IMG/VR virus record: IMGVR_UViG_3300010354_000756
Span: 1-22,205 of that record
Strand: one strand, 5' to 3'
Length of the DNA: 22,205 nt
DNA from: a virus
The translations under genes and the position numbers were made by a program. Shown piece by piece: positions 1 to 9,380 of this stretch. Under the pieces are notes generated by a model that was not told the origin of the DNA, ran no database searches, and saw only the letters and a list, made by a program, of their open reading frames with translations. The first letter of the stretch is position 1. Each line of letters begins with the position of its first letter.

Positions 1-3000
1 AATTTGATACATCAGTTGAAATACCACAAATTCGTGGAAATATAAACGAAATAAATGTTGAAGTATTAAATTCAATTAGATCTGCAATTTTTCAAATTGA
101 ACATACTCTTGGTATAGCTCCAAACGGAGTCCTAACATCAACACTTTCTGATAGATTATCTAAATCTTTAGATGCATCTGGAAATATAAAAAAAGAAGCC
201 TTTGATAAAGCTGGAGTTATATACGGACCAATAATAAATGATTCTGTATCAAAAGTTGCCGCTATAGAAGAATCAAAATTAAGATTAGATTTTCCAACAA
301 GATTAATTCATAGCGAATTGACTCTTACAATTAGCAAGATTGATGAAATTATTAATAAATTAGAGGAAGTTTCTTCTAAATTCTCTTCTCACGTATATCC
401 AGATGTTCCAAATAGACATACAGCAAAATCAATATCAATAGAGGCAATATCTGCACTTCCATCAGATACCGGATATTCTGAAGTATCGGCAGGTAGTGTT
501 TATGAAGCAATAGATGATATAGTTAATAAACATATTAAATATTCTGGTTTAAATATATCATCAACAAATAACTCACATTTGAGTAGCCAAATATATTTTG
601 ATAATCTAAATGTTTCTGAGTATATAAATTCAGAAAATTTACAAGGTGCAATAGAAGAGCTTACAGAGGTTGCTGCTGGTCAGCAAATTAGTCATCAAAA
701 TATATTTCATGGAAATGGATATTTAAATACTTCAAGCTTAGAGTTGCTAAAAGCAGGAACAGCAATAGCAGAAAATATATCAGTTACATTTTCTAAATCA
801 AATTATTTAGACTCTGGAAGAAAAACCGAAATATTATTATCAACACCTCAGACTATAGATTTGCTTCAAGTTTCAGATTTTGTTAGCATAAATTTAGCAT
901 CTGGAACTACATTATATACAATATCTGATATTGTATATAACACTTCTAATGAAGTAGAAAAAATAATTATTTTTGGATCAATAGGAGAAGATTCTACAGC
1001 AGGCTCTGAAATATTTATATATAAAAGAGATAAGACCGCAACAAATGAGTGGGGTCTTGCAACAACAATTTTAGAATATCCAAGCCTAACATCTGCTGGT
1101 ATAGTTTCTGTCGCAAATCCAAACTCACCAGGAGTAGTCTCAAATAATTTTATATCAAATGCTGTAACATTTGGCTCTCAATTTTCTATAGATATAGATG
1201 GAAAAACATATACAGTAGACTGTTATAGTTTATCTTATTCACTTCAAACAATAGAGTCTATAATAACCACAATAAATGAATCGCTATTAGAGCAAGGAGC
1301 TGGAGCGTTAGCTTATAAAGTATTTAGCAAAGAAACAAAACAATATGAAATAGCAATTGTATCCAATTTTTATGGAGAGGATAGTTATATCGAAATATCT
1401 TCAACAACAGATTCTTTGTTAAATCTGGGATTAAATAGATGGAATGGAATAAGAGTATATGGATATACTGGAAATAATTATATTTTAAATGGATCTATAT
1501 ATTCAAACTTAAATAAAGTTTTTAATTTATATGGACTAACACTTGATTCTGGAACAAACTCAATATCAGGTGTTGATTTTAGCCAATACGATATTAAAAA
1601 AGGAGATATAATAAATATCTCAAACACAGATAGCGATAATGGAAGCTATCTAATTGTTAACGTAACTTCATCTGCTATATATGTAAATTCATCGCAGCTA
1701 TCAGGCGGATCATGGACTTCTACAAGTTCTACAAATTCAAGATTTGAAATATTGAGAAATACAGTTTCTTTTGATCAATATAATTTTATAGAAACTGATG
1801 GATCCCCAAGTGGTTCTGTATTTGAATTAATATTAGATAATAAAGTTAATTTTACTTACAGAACAAAATTAGAATATGATATGACTTTCTATTTAAGTAA
1901 GTCTTTATATTCTATAGTAGATTGCTCTAATTATATAGAAAAAATATCTGAACAATTAACCTTTGAATATGATGGAACAGATTTATTTTGTTATCTAGAT
2001 TCTTCAGATAAAAAGAAAATAACAAACTATAAAAATACTTATTTAAATATTTTTAGCAAGCAACATAATGTATACATTAGATTAATTATATACGAAGCAA
2101 CAAGAATAGTCAACTACATAGGATTTGTTGGTGGTAGCAGTTTCTCTTCAAATTTATATTTTTATGAAAAAGCAGAATATAATGATATAATATTGCTTGG
2201 AAATGTAAACTTTTCAGCTGCAAATGGAAGAATAGATGGATCAAGCTTTACAGCTCCATCTATATATGACTTAAAAGATTCTGGAACTATAAAATTAAAA
2301 GATATAAATGATGATGTAAAAAGAGAGCTACAGATAGTTCCAATGAGAGAAACAAGAACATCTGGAGTTGTAACTGGTCTAGAAATATCATCTGTATCAA
2401 TTGGATTAGATTTAAATTATGTAGTTAATGTAAATGCAGGTATTGCATATATTTCGGGTAAAAGATTTTTCCTAGATTCAAAAACAAACTTTAATACAGG
2501 CATATCATCTGGAGCATTTGATAAGATAGTTTTATTCATTAATAATGATGGCATTTTATTTGCAGATAATGCAGATTCTATATCTTGTAACTTCTATATA
2601 AACAGTGATGAAATAGTTGTTTTAGGAACAATAGAATATAATTCTATAGATACACAAATAATAGATCAAAGATTACTAATAAGCAATATAGATTTAAAGT
2701 TATTAAATTCAATAACTGTAAGTCCAGTATCTGGTATGGGTCATTTTACAAATGTAAATAATGCAATAAAATATGCAAAAAGATTTTCTCAAATTTACCC
2801 AGATGCAGGAATTCCGGAGATAGTATTAAAAGCCGGAACTCATAAAATTGAAGTAAACATACCAATTGCATTTGCATCTAAAACAAATTCTGATCTTATA
2901 AGATATTATGATAAATATGGTATTTATTTAGATTTTCCAGTAAAAATACTGGGTGAAGGCGATTCTACAGTATTAGATATCATAACTACTTATAGTGATA

Positions 3001-4862
3001 GGCCATTATCATTAGATGATAGAAGCTCTACTGCTGATAATAGAGGATATATAATAATAAATGGAGCAGGAGGAACTGAATATCCAGACTTTGCAGCAGA
3101 CAATTTCGATGATGGCAATATAACAATAAGTAATTTAAAATTAAAAAATTCAACAATATTATGTCTTGATACAAAGCTTGTAAATTTTACAAGTAATACA
3201 GTTAATTTTAATAAAATAAAATTAAAAGATATTTATTTTGATTGGTCAAATATAATATTTGATACAGCAACTTTTGTAGACACTTATTATTTTCAAAATG
3301 CATATGCTATAAAAGTGTTACTAAGTTCTGGTGATTCAAATGATATAATAGGAAATTTATCAATAGAATCCTGTACATTTGATACATGCTATATAGATTT
3401 AACAGACGCAACTAATATGTTAAATCTTTCAATATATAATAACTATTTTTATTCACAAGAAAAAAAGACAAATATTAATGCATCATCATTTTTAATAAAA
3501 ATAGGAACTCCATCATTTATATCCAACTATATTAAAAATAATTTAGAAATATCATCAAACTTTTCAGTTGCATCATCAATATTTGATTTATATGATTCAT
3601 ATTTATTTAGTAATACAGCTGGTTTGTTATCTGAAGCTCCATCTACATCTTATTCTAGGGGATTAAATACATTTGATGTAAATATGAATGGAGATGTAAA
3701 TATTAATGATTTAGGTTTTTTTAATACATTTAATGTTTTTGTAGAATCTACTTTTGATGAATCTGTTACATTTAATAATAATGTAATCATTGGATCTAAT
3801 TCATCGGATTTACTAACAGTAAATTCTGTATCTGATTTTAATGCAAATGCTTCATTTACATTTATTGATTCAAACCTAACGCCAGTTTTAGGAAGTTCCT
3901 ATAATCTGGGCTCACTTTTAAGTAGGTGGAACACTATATATTTAAATACAGTTAGTTCAGATTTAATTCCATCTTCTTCATCAAATTATGATCTTGGATC
4001 TACATCGTTTAGGTGGGATAATTCATACTTTAATTTAGTAAATACATATTTATTAGAAACATTAACATCAAAAATTATAAATAATGAAATGATAGGTGCT
4101 GATCAAAGTGCAGAGGCAAAACTGCACATAAAACAATCAGCAGATGCAATAGCTAGCTCAATTGGCCCTGGAATAAAATTAGAATCATCATTATCGTCAG
4201 ACTATTGGGATATATATTTTGGTGCTTCTAGTAAATTACAGTTTTCATTTAATGATATTAGTTTAGGACATATAAGTGTCTCAGGTGCTGATTCCCAGCT
4301 AAACTTCACAGGACAGCACAAATGCTGTGTAGCTGATGGTGAAAATATAGAAAATTATAAAAATTTAACAGGTTTGATTGTTGTATCTAGCGGAACTTAC
4401 CTAAACACTGTAGATGAAAAAAGTAAGGCAACTATTAATGAATCACTGCCAAGAATAAAGCTATCAGACAAAATTAATCAAAAGAGTATTTTTGGAGTAA
4501 TTTCTAGCGCAGAAGATATATCAGATACCTCTAGAGATTATGCAATAGGCATTTTCGTAAGTACGTATTCAAAAGAGCCAACAAAAGATGATACAAGGGT
4601 AGTTGTTAATTCTATTGGAGAGGGCGGCATATGGGTTCTTGATGAGAATGGAAATATTGAAAATGGAGATTATATAACAACATCCAGCGTGCCTGGATAT
4701 GGAATGAAACAAAATGATGATATACTTAGAAATTACACTGTTGCAAAAATTACTCAAGATTGCGATTTTATAAATAATAAAAATTTAACCAAAAAACAGG
4801 TAATTTTTGAAGGTAAAACATATATAGCAGCTTTCGTTGGCTGCACTTATCATTGCGGTTAA
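1..4862 (+). CDS. Large tail fibre/appendage protein A, beta-helix with fibre tip (5' end outside window)
   Basis: The reading frame is open from base 3 to TAA at 4860-4862 (1619 visible residues). Alignment with the downstream paralogue suggests that only about 10 N-terminal residues are missing. Visible residues 1-140 match the paralogue's N-terminus closely and probably form the virion-docking domain. From about residue 910 comes a pectin-lyase-like right-handed beta-helix start (GMGHFTNVNNAIKYA, then IVLKAGTH). Near residues 1290-1340 there are two fibre repeats of the form LGS..SRW..IY (SSYNLGSLLSRW, SNYDLGSTSFRW). Residues about 1440-1619 form a C-terminal domain with GEGGIWVLDENGN, NGDYITTSSVPGYGMKQ, NYTVAKITQDCDF and terminal AAFVGCTYHCG. 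I recall these motifs from virion proteins of aquatic phages and large algal viruses. A trimeric host-binding or decorating fibre is inferred; the receptor is unknown. The ATG at 318 is internal, because conserved coding sequence continues upstream of it. Confidence 0.82.
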   Translation, partial: FDTSVEIPQIRGNINEINVEVLNSIRSAIFQIEHTLGIAPNGVLTSTLSDRLSKSLDASGNIKKEAFDKAGVIYGPIINDSVSKVAAIEESKLRLDFPTRLIHSELTLTISKIDEIINKLEEVSSKFSSHVYPDVPNRHTAKSISIEAISALPSDTGYSEVSAGSVYEAIDDIVNKHIKYSGLNISSTNNSHLSSQIYFDNLNVSEYINSENLQGAIEELTEVAAGQQISHQNIFHGNGYLNTSSLELLKAGTAIAENISVTFSKSNYLDSGRKTEILLSTPQTIDLLQVSDFVSINLASGTTLYTISDIVYNTSNEVEKIIIFGSIGEDSTAGSEIFIYKRDKTATNEWGLATTILEYPSLTSAGIVSVANPNSPGVVSNNFISNAVTFGSQFSIDIDGKTYTVDCYSLSYSLQTIESIITTINESLLEQGAGALAYKVFSKETKQYEIAIVSNFYGEDSYIEISSTTDSLLNLGLNRWNGIRVYGYTGNNYILNGSIYSNLNKVFNLYGLTLDSGTNSISGVDFSQYDIKKGDIINISNTDSDNGSYLIVNVTSSAIYVNSSQLSGGSWTSTSSTNSRFEILRNTVSFDQYNFIETDGSPSGSVFELILDNKVNFTYRTKLEYDMTFYLSKSLYSIVDCSNYIEKISEQLTFEYDGTDLFCYLDSSDKKKITNYKNTYLNIFSKQHNVYIRLIIYEATRIVNYIGFVGGSSFSSNLYFYEKAEYNDIILLGNVNFSAANGRIDGSSFTAPSIYDLKDSGTIKLKDINDDVKRELQIVPMRETRTSGVVTGLEISSVSIGLDLNYVVNVNAGIAYISGKRFFLDSKTNFNTGISSGAFDKIVLFINNDGILFADNADSISCNFYINSDEIVVLGTIEYNSIDTQIIDQRLLISNIDLKLLNSITVSPVSGMGHFTNVNNAIKYAKRFSQIYPDAGIPEIVLKAGTHKIEVNIPIAFASKTNSDLIRYYDKYGIYLDFPVKILGEGDSTVLDIITTYSDRPLSLDDRSSTADNRGYIIINGAGGTEYPDFAADNFDDGNITISNLKLKNSTILCLDTKLVNFTSNTVNFNKIKLKDIYFDWSNIIFDTATFVDTYYFQNAYAIKVLLSSGDSNDIIGNLSIESCTFDTCYIDLTDATNMLNLSIYNNYFYSQEKKTNINASSFLIKIGTPSFISNYIKNNLEISSNFSVASSIFDLYDSYLFSNTAGLLSEAPSTSYSRGLNTFDVNMNGDVNINDLGFFNTFNVFVESTFDESVTFNNNVIIGSNSSDLLTVNSVSDFNANASFTFIDSNLTPVLGSSYNLGSLLSRWNTIYLNTVSSDLIPSSSSNYDLGSTSFRWDNSYFNLVNTYLLETLTSKIINNEMIGADQSAEAKLHIKQSADAIASSIGPGIKLESSLSSDYWDIYFGASSKLQFSFNDISLGHISVSGADSQLNFTGQHKCCVADGENIENYKNLTGLIVVSSGTYLNTVDEKSKATINESLPRIKLSDKINQKSIFGVISSAEDISDTSRDYAIGIFVSTYSKEPTKDDTRVVVNSIGEGGIWVLDENGNIENGDYITTSSVPGYGMKQNDDILRNYTVAKITQDCDFINNKNLTKKQVIFEGKTYIAAFVGCTYHCG
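195..305 (+). repeat. Copy 1 of duplicated fibre N-terminal coding segment
   Basis: This 111-base stretch matches 5086-5196 with 13 mismatches by direct count (about 88% identity), mostly at third codon positions. It encodes the EAFDKAGVIYGP and KVAAIEESKLRLDFP segments shared by both fibre paralogues. Confidence 0.85.
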
Positions 4863-4872
4863 TGGAAGGAAT

Positions 4873-7800
4873 ATGCCAAAATCATCTTATCCAAATAAAA
4901 TAGACTCATCAGTAGAGTTGCCAATTGTTAGAAATAATGTAACAGAAATAAATGCAGAATTTATAAATTCTCTAAGAGATGCTATAATTCAAATAGAAAA
5001 AACACTTGGAATAAATCCACAAGGAAACTCAACCGTATCTGAAAGAATCTCTTCTGTTATAGATCAATCTGGAGAAATAAGAAAAGAAGCTTTTGATAAG
5101 GCTGGCGTTATATATGGGCCAATAACAAATGATGTTATATCAAAAGTTGCTGCTATAGAAGAATCAAAATTAAGATTAGACTTTCCAACCAGATTGATAC
5201 AAAGTGAAGTAACATTATTAAAAACAGAATTAGAAAATTTTATAAATATTATAGAAGAAATATCTGCAAAGCTATCTTCACACATAAATACTCTTTCAGA
5301 ATCAAGACATAATACAAATAATATTAGTGTAAGCACCCTTAGCAATACAGCATCAGACACCTCTACTTCCGGATTTGCCGGTGGTAGCTTAACTGAAGCA
5401 TTAGAAGATATATATAACAAACATATACTATTCTCAGGATCTGCAACACAAGCAAGTAATTCACATAATGCATCTCAAGTTTATTTTAATAATTCATCTG
5501 TTTCAGATTTAATTCAAACTACAGATGTTCAAACAGCAATAGAAACACTTGCAGATCAAAAAACAAATTCTTTAAAAACAAATGTATTTCATACAAATGC
5601 AAACGGAATTATAAGAAAAGCAAAATACTTTGATTTAATTAATAATGTAGATGGAAAATTAAAATTAGATTTTACATCTGTATCTTATTCTGCAACAACA
5701 TCTCAGAGACAAGTTATAACTTTAATAACTCCAACTGCAACTTTATATGAAATAGAAAAATTTGATATATTAGAAATATCATCTGGTGTTTCCGAAGAAG
5801 ATGACAAGCAATATTTAATAGTTGATTTTGAAGTAACAACTGAGTTGTTATCAGTAACAATATTGGGTGGAACAAAAAATGATAGTGGTGTTAATTCACA
5901 AATTAGGATATTAAAAAATCCATATGAATATTCAAATGAAAATGCTTATAATACAGTTGTAAGACCAAGATATAATAGAACAAATACTCCTGATATTATA
6001 GTGGCACATCCAAATAGTGCTACCATAATTACTCAAAATATAGCAGTAGAAAAAATTTCTACAACAAAAGCAAATATAGGTCTAGAAATTGACGGTACAT
6101 CATATGACATACCAATATATAATCCAGCAAGGGGCACTACAAACACTTTAGATGAAATAATATTTAATTTTAATGAATATTGTTCTGATAATAAAATACC
6201 AGTATTTGCATATAAATATAGAGATATATCCTGCAATGAAATTGCAATATCTCACATAATACCAACATGGCTGGATTCATCTGTAAATAGATATATAAAG
6301 GCTACACTTGCATCATCAAATGATGCTTCATCTGAGTTTGGTATAAGCAATCTTATAGATGTAGAAATTTATGGTAATTATGGAAATGCTGTATTAATAA
6401 ATGGAAATATTATTTCTGATAATAATAGTTTTATTACTTATTCTGATTCAGATTTAAGTTTAGTTATAGGTGGTAATACTATATTATTTAGTGTTTTGAA
6501 TCCTATAGCTGAAGGTATTAAAATTGGCAATCTTTGTTATGTAGAAGGAAATGGTTTATATAGAGTAAGCTTAGTTTTGGAAGATAGAATCATATTAGAT
6601 GACCAAGGGGACACATTTTCTTCTGCTTTATCAGAAAATGATAGAGTATTTATATACAAAGGAACAGTATCACTAGAGGAGCTTGAGTTTTCAGAAATAG
6701 TTGGTCCAGATGGCTCTCTAATTCTAGATATCTTTATGACAGAAAACTTAGAATATGGTTATAATATAAGGGCAACAATAGAATCAAGTTTAATAAATTC
6801 ATCTTTTTATGGAATTATAAAAGATATATCAAAAAACTATTTAACATCTGGAACAGATATAATATCAATATCTTCTTCTGGACTTGTAACAGTAAATGAT
6901 GGAGTTTCAACATCTTCTGGTGATCAAATTTACTCATCTGGAGAATACATAATAAGAACACCAAGTGGATCTAGTTTTTATAAGCTAGAAGCATTAAATG
7001 GACCGCTATTAACAACATCTTTGTCTGTAAATATAAATGGATTTGATGAATTACCAGAAAACTTAATACACCTATCTAGATGTGTTTATTCAACATCTTT
7101 TGGATTTATTATTGGTGATTCAAGCTTTGGAATACCAACTCTAACAGACAAGAGGCCATCTGGTACATTAAATGAGGTAAATGTATCATCTTCATTAATT
7201 GAAAAATATATAACTGGCCCAAGATCAGAACTCAGAGATGATGGAACTCTTTCTGGATTGGATTTTTATATAACCGGAAATACAACAACAAATTGTTTAC
7301 TATCTATAAATCCAGGTTTTTATTACAACAGTGGAATCAGATATAAATTCGATGGAATAGAAAATCTTCCAGTTGTACATGATGGAACTAGTTTTTATGT
7401 TGCATTTGATAAAAATGGATGCTTGAAAGTTGGCAATGAAATATCGGATCCAATTGGCTCTGGAATGATATCTCCATTTTATGGAGATAAAGTAACTTAT
7501 TTAGCTTATATGATTGTAAGGACTGGTGGTAGTATAGTTGAGGTAGATTTAAGAAAAAACATATCATTTATTGATAAAAAAATAGACCAAATAATTGTTG
7601 CAAAAGAATCTGGAGCAGGACACTTTACTGATGTAAAAGATGCAGTTAATTACGCTAGATATTACAAGATGTTTAATAAATCAGATTATATTCCATCAAT
7701 ATTAATAAAGAATGGAACATATGAAATAAATGAAAGAATAATATTAGATTTTGATGTTGAGATTTCTGGATCTGGACCATCTACAGTTTTGGTACAAGGA

Positions 7801-8481
7801 AATGATATTGTTTCAAGTAGCTTTACCGAAGAAATGCTATCTTTAAATTACTTATCAGCAATGTTTTTGATAGGATCTGATAATGATGCCTTGGCAAATC
7901 AATCATTAAATATAAATAATGGCATTAGAATAACTAATATGAAATTAAAAACATCTAATGATTATGATTCAGCAACTAATTCAAATTTTAATTTCTTTAT
8001 ATTGATAACTCAAGGCATTATTGATAATGAGGAAACAAAAATATTTAAATTTGATAATATAGTATTTGAAGGATCATCTTCAATGTTAGAAACAGATGAT
8101 AATACATCTGGATTATTAAATGGAGTAAGACAAATTATTCCAATAGGTTTTGGCCTTGCAAGCGATTCACCTGGGATATCTCCAACTATATATGGAAACC
8201 TAATGGTAGAATCATGTATTTTCAGATATGTTGGAAGTGGCTGGACAACTATTGGTGGAATTATATCTAAAGCTGGTTCTTATACAATAAAAGATATATC
8301 AATTTTTGGAAATATAATAAAAAATGCATCACCAGCAAATTCAAGAGTATCAACAGGAGAATACAATATATTTGATAGTTCTGTTAATTATTCTATGTCT
8401 GGCTTTACCTATCCGACCCTTTCCTCGGTGACATTAACGATGGAGAACATTTCTGTTGCCGGCAACGCTTTGGCTGATTAA
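4873..8481 (+). CDS. Large tail fibre/appendage protein B, beta-helix paralogue without fibre tip
   Basis: This gene encodes a 1202-residue protein if it starts at ATG 4873 (MPKSSYPNKIDSSVELP), which follows GGAAGGA at 4864-4870 and lies 11 bases after the previous stop. A longer frame opens at TTG 4837 inside the upstream gene but lacks a ribosome site. The protein is collinear with the preceding paralogue: the same N-terminal domain, shared middle domains (for example IDGTSYDI against IDGKTYTV), and a beta-helix opening at residue about 912 (GAGHFTDVKDAVNYA, then ILIKNGTYEINE). It stops after the helix and lacks the LGS/RW repeats and the GEGGIW/CTYHCG tip. The last 27 codons have a strikingly different base composition. 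It is inferred to be a second structural fibre or a partner that co-assembles with the first; no enzymatic residues could be assigned. It could also be a baseplate or neck appendage. Confidence 0.8.
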   Translation: MPKSSYPNKIDSSVELPIVRNNVTEINAEFINSLRDAIIQIEKTLGINPQGNSTVSERISSVIDQSGEIRKEAFDKAGVIYGPITNDVISKVAAIEESKLRLDFPTRLIQSEVTLLKTELENFINIIEEISAKLSSHINTLSESRHNTNNISVSTLSNTASDTSTSGFAGGSLTEALEDIYNKHILFSGSATQASNSHNASQVYFNNSSVSDLIQTTDVQTAIETLADQKTNSLKTNVFHTNANGIIRKAKYFDLINNVDGKLKLDFTSVSYSATTSQRQVITLITPTATLYEIEKFDILEISSGVSEEDDKQYLIVDFEVTTELLSVTILGGTKNDSGVNSQIRILKNPYEYSNENAYNTVVRPRYNRTNTPDIIVAHPNSATIITQNIAVEKISTTKANIGLEIDGTSYDIPIYNPARGTTNTLDEIIFNFNEYCSDNKIPVFAYKYRDISCNEIAISHIIPTWLDSSVNRYIKATLASSNDASSEFGISNLIDVEIYGNYGNAVLINGNIISDNNSFITYSDSDLSLVIGGNTILFSVLNPIAEGIKIGNLCYVEGNGLYRVSLVLEDRIILDDQGDTFSSALSENDRVFIYKGTVSLEELEFSEIVGPDGSLILDIFMTENLEYGYNIRATIESSLINSSFYGIIKDISKNYLTSGTDIISISSSGLVTVNDGVSTSSGDQIYSSGEYIIRTPSGSSFYKLEALNGPLLTTSLSVNINGFDELPENLIHLSRCVYSTSFGFIIGDSSFGIPTLTDKRPSGTLNEVNVSSSLIEKYITGPRSELRDDGTLSGLDFYITGNTTTNCLLSINPGFYYNSGIRYKFDGIENLPVVHDGTSFYVAFDKNGCLKVGNEISDPIGSGMISPFYGDKVTYLAYMIVRTGGSIVEVDLRKNISFIDKKIDQIIVAKESGAGHFTDVKDAVNYARYYKMFNKSDYIPSILIKNGTYEINERIILDFDVEISGSGPSTVLVQGNDIVSSSFTEEMLSLNYLSAMFLIGSDNDALANQSLNINNGIRITNMKLKTSNDYDSATNSNFNFFILITQGIIDNEETKIFKFDNIVFEGSSSMLETDDNTSGLLNGVRQIIPIGFGLASDSPGISPTIYGNLMVESCIFRYVGSGWTTIGGIISKAGSYTIKDISIFGNIIKNASPANSRVSTGEYNIFDSSVNYSMSGFTYPTLSSVTLTMENISVAGNALAD
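5086..5196 (+). repeat. Copy 2 of duplicated fibre N-terminal coding segment
   Basis: This is the partner of 195-305, aligned without gaps over 111 bases with 13 mismatches. The differences are mainly synonymous, so the protein segment has been held constant since the duplication or since the last gene conversion. Confidence 0.85.
8401..8481 (+). other. Compositionally atypical 3' end of fibre gene B with a 12-bp palindrome
   Basis: G+C is 39 of 81 bases (48%) here, against 23 of 80 (29%) in 8321-8400. Codons rare elsewhere in the window cluster here (CCG, TCG, GTG, ACG, GCC, GGC). A perfect 12-base palindrome, GTTGCCGGCAAC, lies at 8455-8466. The encoded peptide still looks like a last beta-helix coil (ENISVAGN), so the frame is functional. 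A recombination junction is the simplest reading; a protein-binding site is also possible. Confidence 0.6.
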
Positions 8482-8499
8482 AATCTGGGTGGGTGAAAT

Positions 8500-8994
8500 A
8501 TGGATAGAGAAATCTCCGCTATAGATGCAATTTATCAAATATTTGATAAAATTAATGATTTAGAAAAAAGAATTCAAGTTATAGATGATAACATTAAAAT
8601 TTTAAATAATAAAATAACGAAGTTAAATAAAAATGTTTCACAAGAAACTAGCAAATCAATTCCAACTGCAACAACAACTCCGCAACCTACTTTTAATGAT
8701 TCAGATTTAGCAAGTACTACTCAGAGTAGAGATGCAGAAAGATTATTGCTCGGTCCAACAAAAGTATATGGCTATATAATGACTAGAGCTAGACAGCCAA
8801 TATCAGATGTTATTATAAATATTTTTGATTCAAATAAAAAACTTGTAAAAACAAATAAAACAAATTCAGATGGATATTGGGAATCAAGGCTTCCAGCTGG
8901 AAGTTATGTTGTTGAATATATTCATAGTAAGTTTAAGCCAGTAAATAAAGAAATTGATATTGCTAAAAATATAAAAGAATATGAGGTTAAATAA
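8500..8994 (+). CDS. Small coiled-coil plus Ig-like (carboxypeptidase-regulatory-like) structural protein
   Basis: The protein has 164 residues. Residues about 8-50 form a heptad-rich helix (IFDKINDLEKRIQVIDDN, then ILNNKITKLNKNV) that predicts an oligomeric coiled coil. A Thr/Pro/Ser-rich linker follows (about 52-78). Residues about 88-155 resemble a carboxypeptidase-regulatory-like beta-sandwich: VYGYIMTRARQPISDVIINI, then TNSDGYWESRLPAGSYVVEY. The pattern of new strand, 'T.SDG.w...LPAG.Y.v' and closing strand is typical of such domains on virion surfaces. There is no signal peptide. The gene lies 18 bases after fibre gene B, with only a weak GGGTGGGTGA ribosome site, and overlaps the next gene by one base (TAATG). 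This suggests a fibre-attachment, decoration or collar part. The domain assignment is by pattern only. Confidence 0.65.
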   Translation: MDREISAIDAIYQIFDKINDLEKRIQVIDDNIKILNNKITKLNKNVSQETSKSIPTATTTPQPTFNDSDLASTTQSRDAERLLLGPTKVYGYIMTRARQPISDVIINIFDSNKKLVKTNKTNSDGYWESRLPAGSYVVEYIHSKFKPVNKEIDIAKNIKEYEVK

Positions 8995-9380
8995 TGTTTT
9001 CAATTTCAATAAAATCAAATGAAGATTTAAAAGAAGATTCAGTTAAAACTGGTAATAATATTGCAAAATTTATTAAAGAAAATTTAAATAAAGAATCTTT
9101 AATTATTAAAGATACTAATACATTTAATATTATATCAGGAAACATAAATACTAATAAAAATGATTTAATTGCAGAGATTAATTTTTCTTGCGAATTTTCC
9201 ATTTCTCAAGATGAAATTTTAGATAGAGATAAATTAGATAAATTTATTTTTTACATAAAAAGCTGTTTAGATAATCTTTCTACAATAGAAGATAACAAGT
9301 ATTTACCAATTCAATATAGGACGGAAAAAAACAACAATGATAGATCAGATAAATCTACCGGGACTGGGGCTAAACGCTGA
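8994..9380 (+). CDS. Hypothetical protein in tail operon
   Basis: The protein has 128 residues and I do not recognise the family. Its start overlaps the upstream stop (TAATG) and is preceded by GAGG at 8983-8986, so translation is probably coupled. The sequence is lysine- and asparagine-rich and begins MFSISIKSNEDLKEDS. It has alternating helix and strand character, with no membrane segment or signal peptide. The last 14 codons overlap the next gene in another frame, and the C-terminal tail is low-complexity and hydrophilic (NNNDRSDKSTGTGAKR). Its size and place just ahead of the sheath genes would fit a small tail-completion or tail-terminator protein, but no motif supports this. Confidence 0.6.
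   Translation: MFSISIKSNEDLKEDSVKTGNNIAKFIKENLNKESLIIKDTNTFNIISGNINTNKNDLIAEINFSCEFSISQDEILDRDKLDKFIFYIKSCLDNLSTIEDNKYLPIQYRTEKNNNDRSDKSTGTGAKR

Noticed and set aside
318-320. ATG 318 as start of the first fibre gene
   Set aside because: The frame is open from base 3, and the upstream 105 residues align with the N-terminus of the paralogue, so this ATG is internal.
4829-4846. GCAGC/GCTGC inverted repeat at the end of fibre gene A as a terminator
   Set aside because: It has only five base pairs, no following T-run, and lies within codons of a conserved C-terminus.
4837-4872. TTG 4837 as start of the second fibre gene
   Set aside because: It lies inside the preceding gene without a ribosome site. 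The extra residues merely read the CTYHCG coding end in another frame; ATG 4873 follows a GGAAGGA sequence.
8455-8466. Palindrome GTTGCCGGCAAC as a terminator
   Set aside because: It allows only about four base pairs around a usable loop and lacks a T-run; kept only as part of the unusual-composition segment.
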